The notes beneath the pieces are model-generated. The model was not told the origin of the DNA, ran no database searches, and saw only the letters and a program-made list of their open reading frames with translations. The translations under genes and the position numbers were made by a program. Below, one piece after another: positions 45,119 through 53,005 of a DNA stretch of 64,000 nt. Position 1 is the stretch's first letter; each line of letters starts with the position of its first letter. The stretch is from Kriegella aquimaris. Its GTDB lineage: Bacteria; Bacteroidota; Bacteroidia; Flavobacteriales; Flavobacteriaceae. The stretch lies in assembly GCF_900103215.1 (NCBI RefSeq), contig NZ_FNGV01000001.1, positions 558,001 through 622,000 on the forward strand. The letters are read 5' to 3'.

Positions 45119-46204
45119 ATGATGAAAAAAAGAAATCACATAATAGCAACAGTTTTAACAATGACCCTTGTTTTGGCCAGTTGTGGAGAAAAAGAAGCAA
45201 AAATGGTTGTTGACAATTCTGTGGCAGTACCTGTTCAAGTGCGTGCAGTAACCGAAAATACAGAAAATTCATTTGTGACGGTCAGTGGTAAGATCGAGGC
45301 GGCAAAAAGTGCAAATATTAGCACTCGTATGATGGGGTATGTAGATAAAATTTACGTTCAGGTTGGTGACAAGGTCAAAAGCGGTCAACTCTTGTTGAGT
45401 GTAAACAACGCTGATGTCTCCGCCAAGTTGGCTCAGGTAAACGCTGGAATAACAGAGGCTACGGCGGCATATACCAATGCAAAGAAAGACTATGAGCGTT
45501 TTACAAGCCTGTTTAAAGAGAATAGTGCTTCACAAAAAGAACTAGATGATATAACGGCCAATTATAACATGGCCCAGGCGCGTTTGGAAAGTGCAAAACA
45601 AATGAAAAACGAGGTCAACGCACAATTGTCATATGCAAATATACGAGCGCCATTCAACGGAGTCGTTACGAACAAATTTATTAATGCGGGAGATATGGCC
45701 AACCCCGGAATGCCTTTGTTGGAAGTCGAATCTCCTGGAAAGCATCAAGTTTTGGCTATGGTACCGGAATCAGAGATTTTAGATATCAAGACTGATACCG
45801 AAGTGAACGTGGTTTTAAAATCATTGGATAAATCGGTCAAAGGCAAGGTGATAGAAGTCAGTACCTCGGCCAAGAACACAGGCGGACAATATCTAGTAAA
45901 AGTGATGCTCGAAGCCTCTGATGCCAACATTTTGTCTGGTATGTACGCTACGGTACAGTTTCCTGTGGAACGAAAAGCAAATGCAACTGCAGTTATGATT
46001 CCTACGGAAGCTTTGGTTGAAAAAGGCCAATTGACCGGCATTTATACTGTGAGTGAAAGCAATACAGCTCTGTTGCGTTGGATACGTTTGGGGCGCATTT
46101 TCGGGGATAAGGTCGAAGTGCTTTCAGGACTGTCTCAAGACGAAAAATACATTGTTTCCTCTGACCGAAAATTGTTCAACGGAGCCAAGGTTAACATACA
46201 GTAA
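45119..46204 (+). CDS. RND efflux periplasmic adaptor
   Basis: 361 residues; two ATGs in tandem (45119 and 45122). Lipoprotein signal with Cys near 22 (VLASCGEKE). Lipoyl half motifs GKIEAAKSANISTRMMGYVDKIYVQVGDKV and IRAPFNGVVTNKFINAGDMANPG flank a coiled-coil hairpin, followed by beta-barrel and membrane-proximal domains. Joins the RND pump to TolC. Confidence 0.88.
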   Translation: MMKKRNHIIATVLTMTLVLASCGEKEAKMVVDNSVAVPVQVRAVTENTENSFVTVSGKIEAAKSANISTRMMGYVDKIYVQVGDKVKSGQLLLSVNNADVSAKLAQVNAGITEATAAYTNAKKDYERFTSLFKENSASQKELDDITANYNMAQARLESAKQMKNEVNAQLSYANIRAPFNGVVTNKFINAGDMANPGMPLLEVESPGKHQVLAMVPESEILDIKTDTEVNVVLKSLDKSVKGKVIEVSTSAKNTGGQYLVKVMLEASDANILSGMYATVQFPVERKANATAVMIPTEALVEKGQLTGIYTVSESNTALLRWIRLGRIFGDKVEVLSGLSQDEKYIVSSDRKLFNGAKVNIQ

Positions 46205-46342
46205 AAAGAATCAAAAGATAACGAGCGGTTGCGTTAGGGATTGCAACGGATACCCCGCAATGTTTTTGACCTGCTTAAAGGTCAGAAATATGAGGAGTAG
46301 AAGTGAAAAGCCCGCCCGAACGGCCATATAAGATAAATAGCA

Positions 46343-49300
46343 ATGAAAGAAGGATTAGCAGGTAAAATCGCCAAAATGTTCATAGGCAGCAAATTAACAG
46401 TGTTGTTGATGGTTGTTTTTATGGTCATCGGGGTGTACAGTTCGTTTTTGATCCCGAGAGAGGAAGAGCCTCAAATAGATGTGCCCATGGCCGATATTTT
46501 TGTAGGCTATCCTGGTGCGAGTCCTACGGAAGTGGAGTCGCGTGTGATAAAGCCTTTAGAGCAATTGATTTCGAATATCAAGGGTGTAGAATATGTCTAT
46601 TCGACTGCCATGAAGGAACAGGGAATGGTTATCGTTCAGTTTTATGTGGGCGAAGATATTGAACGCTCATTTGTAAAATTGTACAATGAAATCAATAAGC
46701 ACATGGACGAAATGCCGCAAGGTGTCACCTTTCCGTTGGTAAAAACCAGGGCAATTGATGATGTGCCGATGTTGGGCCTCACCTTATGGAGCGAAAATTA
46801 TGATGGGTACCAGTTAAGCCAAATGGCACAGGAGCTGGAAAGTGAGATCAAGAAGGTGAACGATGTGGCGGTTACCCATAAAATTGGTAATCAAGACCGT
46901 CAGCTACGTGTGGTTTTAGATAAGGATAAATTGGCGGCAAGCGGATTGGATTTTTTATCGGTTTCTGAAATGATCAAGGCCAACAACGCTCAATTGAGCT
47001 CCGGTAGTTTTGATAAGAACGATACGGAGTTTTTGGTGAACACAGGCAGTTTCTTGGCATCGGTAACCGATGTTGAGAATCTTGTAGTCGGTGTGCAACA
47101 AAATCGCCCCATATATTTAAAGCAAATTGCCACTATTATTGATGGCCCTGAAATTCCACAAAGTTATGTTTCGTTAGGTTTTGGGCAGGCGAGTGACAAG
47201 GTTACCGATTATAAATCTGAATACCCTGCGGTTACGATTTCCGTGGCAAAAAGAAAAGGTGCCGATGCCATGAAAATCGCAGATATCGTCATCAACAAGG
47301 TTGACCACCTACGTAGTACTTTGATCCCTGATGATGTGCACGTTGAAATTACCCGAAACTATGGCGAAACGGCTTCACATAAAGTTTCAGAACTACTGTT
47401 ACACCTTATAGGATCAATCATTGCCGTAACCCTTGTGGTTATGCTGGCGATGGGCTGGCGCGGTGGTTTGGTGGTATTTTTATCGGTTCCTATTACGTTT
47501 GCGCTGACGCTATTGAGCTACTATATGCTCGATTATACCCTAAATAGGATTACTCTTTTTGCTTTGGTTTTCGTCACCGGTATCGTAGTAGACGACTCGA
47601 TTATTATCGCCGAAAATATGCACCGGCATTTTAAGATGAAACGCTTGCCTTTTAAACAAGCAGCATTGTACGCCATTAATGAGGTAGGTAACCCGACAAT
47701 TTTGGCCACATTTACGGTAATAGCCTCGGTATTGCCCATGGCATTCGTATCTGGATTAATGGGCCCGTATATGGCTCCAATGCCTATTGGCGCATCGATT
47801 GCCATGATTTTGTCATTGTTCGTCGCTTTGACCATTACCCCCTATTTGGGCTATATTTTCTTAAGGGAAAAAGACAAACCAGGGAAAGAAGAGAAGCCGC
47901 AAAAACCTTTGGAAGACACTTATATCTATAAAGTTTATAACAAATTTGAGAGACCGCTTATTGAGAATAAAGGAAAACGTTGGTTGTTTTTAGGATTGAC
48001 ATTTTTGTTGCTCATGGGCTCAATGGTATTGTTTTTTACCAAATCTGTAGCCGTAAAAATGCTGCCTTTTGATAACAAAAATGAATTTCAAGTGGTCATT
48101 GATATGCCCGAAGGTACTACTCTTGAACGTACGGGAGTGGTGACACAAGAAATTGCGCAGTACCTGTCTACACGACCGGAAGTGGTGAATTATCAAAACT
48201 ATGTGGGTACCTCCGCACCGATAACCTTCAACGGATTGGTTCGGCATTATGATTTGCGTGGTGGAAGTAATATGGCGGATATTCAAGTGAATCTAATTGA
48301 TAAAGGCGAGCGTTCTGCCCAGAGCCATGATATTGCTAAATTGCTTCGACCTGATATTCAAAAAATAGCGGCCAAATACAATGCCAATGTAAAATTGGTC
48401 GAAGTTCCACCAGGACCTCCTGTTTTATCTACCATTGTGGCAGAAGTCTACGGACCTGATTATGAGGAACAAATGAGGATTGCCAACAGTGTTCAAGACA
48501 TTCTAAAAAACACCGAAGATGTTGTGGATATCGACTGGATGGTAGAAGCGGACCAAATCGAATTTCAATTTGAAATCGATAAGGAAAAAGCGATGTTGTA
48601 CGGTGTTGCGCCGCAGCAAATTGCCTACACAATGAATATGGCATTATCCAACAGGGCCATTACCAATTTATATGATGAGGATGCTACCGACCAAGTTGGC
48701 CTGGTGTTGGCTTTGGATGAAAAGGAAAAATCTACTATCTCCGACATTTCTCAATTGAAAGTCACCTCTAAACAGGGGAATATGGTGCCGATATCAGACT
48801 TGGTAAATATCAAAGAAACTACAAGCGCTAAAAGTATTTACCGTAAGAATCAAAAGCGAGTGGTGTATGTAATGGCAGATATGGCCGGAGAATTAGAGAG
48901 TCCGGCTTACGCGATTTTGGGTATGGAAGAAAAGCTCAAAGAGATTGCCCTACCACAAGGGTATTCCATAAACGAGATGTATTTAGGACAGCCCGATTTT
49001 GAAGATGACTATACGGTGAAATGGGATGGGGAATGGCAAATTACGCTAGAGGTATTCAGAGATTTAGGAATAGCCTTTCTAGGAGCCATCATCTTGATAT
49101 ATATTTTGATCGTAGGATGGTTTCAAAACTTTAAGGCCCCGATTGTGATGATGGTTGCCATACCCCTATCATTGATAGGAATTATTTTAGGGCATTGGAT
49201 CATGGGTGCGTTTTTTACCGCAACCTCTTTTATTGGAATGATTGCCCTGGCTGGCATTATGGTGCGAAATTCTGTATTGCTCATCGATTTCATAAACTTA

Positions 49301-49576
49301 CGACTTGCCGAAGGTGTGCCCATAAAGCAAGCTGCTATCGAGGCCGGTGCCGTACGTACAACTCCCATTTTATTGACCGCTGGAACCGTAGTTATAGGCG
49401 CATTCGTCATATTATTCGACCCAATATTTCAAGGTTTGGCCATTTCGTTAATGGGCGGAACTATTGTCTCTACCGTATTGACTTTGTTGGTGGTGCCCTT
49501 GGTCTATTATATGATAGAACGAAAGAAGTATCCTGAAACCGGAGTTTCAGAAATAGCAGATAAGAATAAAGACTAA
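46343..49576 (+). CDS. RND-family efflux permease
   Basis: 1077 residues, 12 membrane helices with two large periplasmic loops. GYPGASPTEVESRVIKPLEQLISNIKGV is the RND porter motif; Asp417-Asp418 in VVDDSIIIAEN are the proton-relay pair of helix 4. The C-terminal half repeats the pattern (GIMVRNSVLLIDFI). The pump is of the AcrB/MexF-like AcrB/D/F class; the exported compound is unknown. Its promoter ties it to the sulfur regulon. Confidence 0.92.
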   Translation: MKEGLAGKIAKMFIGSKLTVLLMVVFMVIGVYSSFLIPREEEPQIDVPMADIFVGYPGASPTEVESRVIKPLEQLISNIKGVEYVYSTAMKEQGMVIVQFYVGEDIERSFVKLYNEINKHMDEMPQGVTFPLVKTRAIDDVPMLGLTLWSENYDGYQLSQMAQELESEIKKVNDVAVTHKIGNQDRQLRVVLDKDKLAASGLDFLSVSEMIKANNAQLSSGSFDKNDTEFLVNTGSFLASVTDVENLVVGVQQNRPIYLKQIATIIDGPEIPQSYVSLGFGQASDKVTDYKSEYPAVTISVAKRKGADAMKIADIVINKVDHLRSTLIPDDVHVEITRNYGETASHKVSELLLHLIGSIIAVTLVVMLAMGWRGGLVVFLSVPITFALTLLSYYMLDYTLNRITLFALVFVTGIVVDDSIIIAENMHRHFKMKRLPFKQAALYAINEVGNPTILATFTVIASVLPMAFVSGLMGPYMAPMPIGASIAMILSLFVALTITPYLGYIFLREKDKPGKEEKPQKPLEDTYIYKVYNKFERPLIENKGKRWLFLGLTFLLLMGSMVLFFTKSVAVKMLPFDNKNEFQVVIDMPEGTTLERTGVVTQEIAQYLSTRPEVVNYQNYVGTSAPITFNGLVRHYDLRGGSNMADIQVNLIDKGERSAQSHDIAKLLRPDIQKIAAKYNANVKLVEVPPGPPVLSTIVAEVYGPDYEEQMRIANSVQDILKNTEDVVDIDWMVEADQIEFQFEIDKEKAMLYGVAPQQIAYTMNMALSNRAITNLYDEDATDQVGLVLALDEKEKSTISDISQLKVTSKQGNMVPISDLVNIKETTSAKSIYRKNQKRVVYVMADMAGELESPAYAILGMEEKLKEIALPQGYSINEMYLGQPDFEDDYTVKWDGEWQITLEVFRDLGIAFLGAIILIYILIVGWFQNFKAPIVMMVAIPLSLIGIILGHWIMGAFFTATSFIGMIALAGIMVRNSVLLIDFINLRLAEGVPIKQAAIEAGAVRTTPILLTAGTVVIGAFVILFDPIFQGLAISLMGGTIVSTVLTLLVVPLVYYMIERKKYPETGVSEIADKNKD

Positions 49577-49587
49577 AAAAAGATAAA

Positions 49588-49893
49588 ATGAAACTACTAA
49601 TCGTAACGGTCGTAGAACAATTCGAAAAGGAAATTCTACGGCTTTTTAAGAAAGCGAATATCGAGAGCTTTAGCGGTTCAGATATTGATGGCTATAAAAA
49701 TACAGCCTCAGTGCTGCGGACCGCAAGTTGGTTCCCCAGTGAAAATAACGGTGTGGAATCTAGTATGTTCTTCTCCTTTACCGAGGATGAAAATATTGAT
49801 ACGCTTTTTGGGCTTATCAAAGAATTCAATCAAAATTTGGAAACCAACAACCCTATAAAAGCGGTCGTTGTACCTATCGAAAGATTTATTTAA
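49588..49893 (+). CDS. Small PII-like protein after the RND pump
   Basis: 101 residues, no signal peptide. KLLIVTVVEQFEKEILRLFKKANIESFSGSDIDGYK with a late NPIKAVVVPIERFI reads like the beta-alpha-beta fold of PII/DUF3240-type proteins, often found at the end of efflux operons. It starts 11 bp after the pump gene. It may be a regulator of the pump; not certain. Confidence 0.6.
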   Translation: MKLLIVTVVEQFEKEILRLFKKANIESFSGSDIDGYKNTASVLRTASWFPSENNGVESSMFFSFTEDENIDTLFGLIKEFNQNLETNNPIKAVVVPIERFI

Positions 49894-49912
49894 TCCCCTA
49901 AAATATAATAGT

Positions 49913-50119
49913 ATGATCAATAGATATATCCGGGCAATTGCTGGCAGCTTTATTATTATTAGCGTTCTTTTAGCGATTTACGTAAATATAAACTGGTTAT
50001 GGTTCACGGTATTTGTAGGCGCCAACCTTTTACAATCTGCTTTTACCCAATGGTGTTTGATGGAGAAATTTCTACATAAACTAGGAGTTAAGAAAGATGG
50101 GGACAGCTGTTCCGTTTAG
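49913..50119 (+). CDS. DUF2892-like small membrane protein
   Basis: 68 residues from ATG 49913 (MINRYIRAIAGSFIIIS). Two helices followed by FTQWCLMEKFLHKLGVKK, the DUF2892 pattern with a Cys in the second helix end. An upstream ATG at 49868 would overlap the previous gene. It closes the RND operon. Confidence 0.7.
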   Translation: MINRYIRAIAGSFIIISVLLAIYVNINWLWFTVFVGANLLQSAFTQWCLMEKFLHKLGVKKDGDSCSV

Positions 50120-50318
50120 TTGTTCCCCAAATTAGTTTTGAGAAAATCTTTATTACTTGCCTGGCAATATCTTCGTCGTTTACCTTTGAAGAAATATGTC
50201 AGACCACTGCTCCACCCATGATTATGGAGATAAGGTCGGTTAACTATAAGAAAGCAAAGCCCATTCCTAACAACTACGAGGTCGATGCCATATATTGGCG
50301 TCCCTTATTTTGACTATT

Positions 50319-51194
50319 TTAAAGTACTGCGCTGAAAAAAAAGAGTTGATGGTTGCCTTCCTTGAAACTCAAAAGAGGAACCCTTCCATAGCTTTCCATT
50401 TTTTTAACCAAATCACCATGGAACCATTTTCTTAGAAAGCCTTGGCCTTCCCGTTCAAGCATGACCATCAAATCGGCATTGACCTTACCAAGATAAAGGC
50501 GTAGTGATTCAAAAATATCTTCTGAAAACAATAATTCGAAGTCCATTCGCTCGTATGTAACTTTAGACTGCAACATCTCTTTGAACCATTCCATCTGGGT
50601 TTCCCCGTCATACTCTTCCTTTGTTGAAATATGTACTATTTTTATTTCAGCTTCCAATTTTTCGGCCATTTCTGCCAACTTGCGTATAGCGAATATATCT
50701 TCTTCTTCAAAATCGGTCGCATAAACAATAGTCTTGATGGGCATATGTTGGGCATCTTCGGGTATGGCGAGTATGGGACAGGGCGCTTTTTCTATCAAAT
50801 GTTTTGCTATGCTTCCCATTAGCAGTTCCTTAAGTGCACTCTCACCCTTCATACCAACTACGATCATTTGGGCATGCCATTCTTCCGCCACTGAAATAAT
50901 ACCTTTTACAATAGATCTGTTCTCAACCGCATGCAGCTGTATTTTCGTAGTATTCCAATCGCCACCTAAATGAGCTTCACAAAACTCTTCTAATTTAGAA
51001 CGGTGCATCTTTGATGCACTTTCACCAAGATATAGCGATGGATCGATGAACCCCTCCGTATCAGAGGGCTGTGGGTTATCAAATACATGGGTTACTACCA
51101 AACGCATATCTAGTTGCGTGCTCATTTGAAAGGCATATTTAAATGCTGCAACTGAATTATCAGAATAGTCGGTAGCGTACAAGATTGTTTTCAT
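50319..51194 (-). CDS. Tandem-domain universal stress protein
   Basis: 291 residues, two UspA domains (about 1-145 and 150-280). The first has the ATP-binding motif GMKGESALKELLMGS (G-2x-G-9x-G-S). The second has lost it and is probably structural. Start at ATG 51194 under an ATGAC-N4-GTCAT box. Such proteins help survival under energy or oxygen limitation, which fits the glycolytic enzymes of this region. Confidence 0.9.
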   Translation of the reverse strand: MKTILYATDYSDNSVAAFKYAFQMSTQLDMRLVVTHVFDNPQPSDTEGFIDPSLYLGESASKMHRSKLEEFCEAHLGGDWNTTKIQLHAVENRSIVKGIISVAEEWHAQMIVVGMKGESALKELLMGSIAKHLIEKAPCPILAIPEDAQHMPIKTIVYATDFEEEDIFAIRKLAEMAEKLEAEIKIVHISTKEEYDGETQMEWFKEMLQSKVTYERMDFELLFSEDIFESLRLYLGKVNADLMVMLEREGQGFLRKWFHGDLVKKMESYGRVPLLSFKEGNHQLFFFSAVL

Positions 51195-51220
51195 GGTTAT
51201 ATAGCTTTGGAGTATATATT

Positions 51221-51264
51221 CAAAAATACAAGCCCTTATCGCCGTAACAAATGACCCTTGTCAT
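51221..51264 (-). promoter_or_regulatory. ATGAC-N4-GTCAT box and promoter of the tandem USP gene
   Basis: ATGAC-CCTT-GTCAT at 51251-51264, centre 51257.5; on the minus strand TATTTTTG (51228 down to 51221), a perfect TAnnTTTG, begins exactly 29.5 bp away. Predicted start of transcription about 51216, 22 nt before the ATG. Confidence 0.75.
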
Positions 51265-51285
51265 ATTTCAATTATTTTTTTAATC

Positions 51286-51329
51286 ATGACAGAGGTCATT
51301 AATCCCATGGCAACATCTATATACTTTTG
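51286..51329 (+). promoter_or_regulatory. ATGAC-N4-GTCAT box and promoter of the 152-aa gene
   Basis: ATGAC-AGAG-GTCAT at 51286-51299, centre 51292.5; TACTTTTG, a perfect TAnnTTTG, at 51322-51329 begins exactly 29.5 bp downstream. Predicted start of transcription about 51334, 25 nt before the ATG. Confidence 0.75.
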
Positions 51330-51358
51330 TTGTACGAAATCAATAAAGTTCAATAAAT

Positions 51359-51817
51359 ATGAGAGATTTTAGAAACAGGCCCAAGGACAACTACATTAAT
51401 GAAGCCGATTGGCAAAAATTATATGTACTAACAGAAGATTGGAAATCAAATCTTTTATTTTATAACGATGACCTAAAATTTTTGCTTCATCTCATCGATA
51501 AATATTTCATGTGGATATCAAGAAAAGAGAACATTGATATGGTTCGGGAAATTGAAGTCGGTCTGCTTAAATTGGATAATGAATGTAGTTCATTGTTGAA
51601 TCTGACAAATAAGCATTTGCATCATTTAGGGGAGTTGATCGATAATCCTTTTGTATATGATTCACATAAATTTAGAACCGAACATGAACAGCTTGAAGAT
51701 AAAATAGCTAATTTCGTTAAGGACTGCAGGAAAAATCGAAAAGAAGTTTTTACTATTACCGAGTATCTGATCGATGGTGAGGAAATGGTGCGCAAATTAA
51801 ATTTGGTCTCAAGATAA
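51359..51817 (+). CDS. Helical protein of unknown function, 152 aa
   Basis: 152 residues, cytosolic, almost all helical with coiled-coil character (EVGLLKLDNECSSLLNLTNKHLHHLGELID, FRTEHEQLEDKIANFVKDC). No family recognised. It has its own ATGAC box and is divergent from the universal stress protein, so it should respond to the same signal. It may act like a ribosome- or protein-binding stress factor, but nothing in the sequence proves this. Confidence 0.6.
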   Translation: MRDFRNRPKDNYINEADWQKLYVLTEDWKSNLLFYNDDLKFLLHLIDKYFMWISRKENIDMVREIEVGLLKLDNECSSLLNLTNKHLHHLGELIDNPFVYDSHKFRTEHEQLEDKIANFVKDCRKNRKEVFTITEYLIDGEEMVRKLNLVSR

Positions 51818-51975
51818 ATGAATATACGATATATAGGGATATCCCTCAATTCACAATGACAAACATCGTATCATGAAGCTCTGCGATGTTCTTTAATGAA
51901 TATGTATATTTTATAATCTCTTTTATCGCAATTACCGTCACTGCATTGCAATTTTGAACATTTTAAGTCATCCAA

Positions 51976-52194
51976 ATGAAAAACCTTAGAAAAATAATAA
52001 ATGAAATTACTGAGCTAACTTATACCATTGAAACCAAATACCCTGAGCTCTATCGTTCTTTGGATGAAAACCCAATGACCTTACCAGTTTCCAGTCACCC
52101 GCATATTGATAAAAAGGTCATGCAAGAGTATCTAGAAAGTTTAAAGCAATTGTTAGAACATCATATGGAAACCCATAAGAACAATACGAATTAG
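51976..52194 (+). CDS. Small helical protein of unknown function, 72 aa
   Basis: 72 residues. MKNLRKIINEITELTYTIET KYPELYRSLDENP then KVMQEYLESLKQLLEHHMET. Probably two helices with a conserved-looking KYPELY turn; often such small proteins follow stress genes in flavobacteria. Followed 19 bp later by the arsenate-reductase-like fragment. Confidence 0.55.
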   Translation: MKNLRKIINEITELTYTIETKYPELYRSLDENPMTLPVSSHPHIDKKVMQEYLESLKQLLEHHMETHKNNTN

Positions 52195-52213
52195 TTGTTT
52201 TAGAATTAAAATC

Positions 52214-52330
52214 ATGGGAGAAATCGCAGCATCAAATAGGCAAATCACACTGTTCTATAGTTCTAAATCCTCAAGGGCAAAACAAACTTTGGTGGTAGCC
52301 CACCATATTATGAATCATCTCGGTAAGTAA
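52214..52330 (+). pseudogene. Truncated arsenate-reductase/Spx-like gene, 5' fragment
   Basis: The frame MGEIAASNRQITLFYSSKSS RAKQTL resembles the start of flavobacterial ArsC/Spx-like (thioredoxin-fold) proteins, which continue for about 110 more residues. Homology ends at about residue 26 (52289-52291). The remaining 12 codons are antisense to the ATP-synthase fragment and end in TAA at 52328-52330. The 3' part is lost. Confidence 0.6.
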
Positions 52331-52831
52331 TACTGTTTTACCAACCCCTGCACCACCAAATAAACCTGCATTACCACCGTGCTGTAAGGGTACCATTACA
52401 TCGATAGCTTTTATTCCTGTTTCAAAAATTTCAGATTTTGTCGACCGTTTTGCCAACGGGGGTGGTAGTTGGTGTATACTATTACGGGGCATTTCCGGTA
52501 AAGCTTCTCCGTGGTCAATGGTATTACCAAAGACATCGAACATACGGCCCATTATCTCTTTTCCTACAGGAACGGATAACTGTCCACCATCTGTTTCCGC
52601 CTTCATACCCCTTGCCAAGCCTTGTGTTGGAGTCAAGGCTATACCCCTAATCCTATGGTCATCTAACTGCGATAATACCTCAATAGCAATCGTATTATCC
52701 GGCCCGGTATGTATTAAAGTATTTATTGATGGCAAATCACTATCGAACCAAATATCTACCACACTTCCCTGCACGGCAACGACTTTGCCGAAAATAGATG
52801 TACTGTTATTAATATTTACGTCCCTTGCCAT
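52271..52831 (-). pseudogene. atpD: Truncated N-type ATP synthase beta subunit, 5' fragment
   Basis: 186 codons against about 470 in the family. The N-terminal beta-barrel (GKVVAVQGSVVDIWFDSDLP), RGIALTPTQGLARGM and the P-loop GGAGVGKTVLLTEMIHNMVG are intact. The text after MVGYHQ is SLFCP and then TGA at 52271, so the catalytic Glu, Walker B and C-terminal domain are gone. The wording (IAIEVLSQLDDHRIRGIALT, GIKAIDVMVPLQHGG) fits the alternative N-ATPase branch. The ATGAC-type promoter is still present. No other ATP synthase gene is next to it. Confidence 0.8.
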
Positions 52832-52856
52832 ACTTCTATACTTGTAAATGAAGTGG

Positions 52857-52900
52857 TAAAAGTATTGCGCTAGGGTACCAACAGAAATGACCTAGGTCAT
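52857..52900 (-). promoter_or_regulatory. ATGAC-N4-GTCAT box and promoter of the atpD fragment
   Basis: ATGAC-CTAG-GTCAT at 52887-52900, a perfect 14-bp palindrome, centre 52893.5; on the minus strand TACTTTTA (52864 down to 52857) begins exactly 29.5 bp away. The promoter of the broken gene is thus intact. Confidence 0.75.
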
Positions 52901-52917
52901 GGAAGAAAAAAAATAGT

Positions 52918-52961
52918 ATGACCTAGGTCATTTCCATTGATATAGATTCATCGGACATTCG
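52918..52961 (+). promoter_or_regulatory. ATGAC-N4-GTCAT box of the PEP synthase unit
   Basis: ATGAC-CTAG-GTCAT at 52918-52931, a perfect palindrome identical to the one 31 bp away. The -7 position (52954) reads GACATTCG, only 4 of 6 fixed bases, so this promoter would depend strongly on activation. Confidence 0.6.
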
Positions 52962-53005
52962 TATTCAGAAATCTTGGTCAAAAACGACCCTTTAAAAATA
53001 TTGTG

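Noticed and set aside
50120-50318. Open frame on the + strand after the DUF2892 gene (ends YEVDAIYWRPLF)
   Set aside because: It overlaps the previous gene without a start codon and shows no family pattern; it may be a remnant but cannot be supported.
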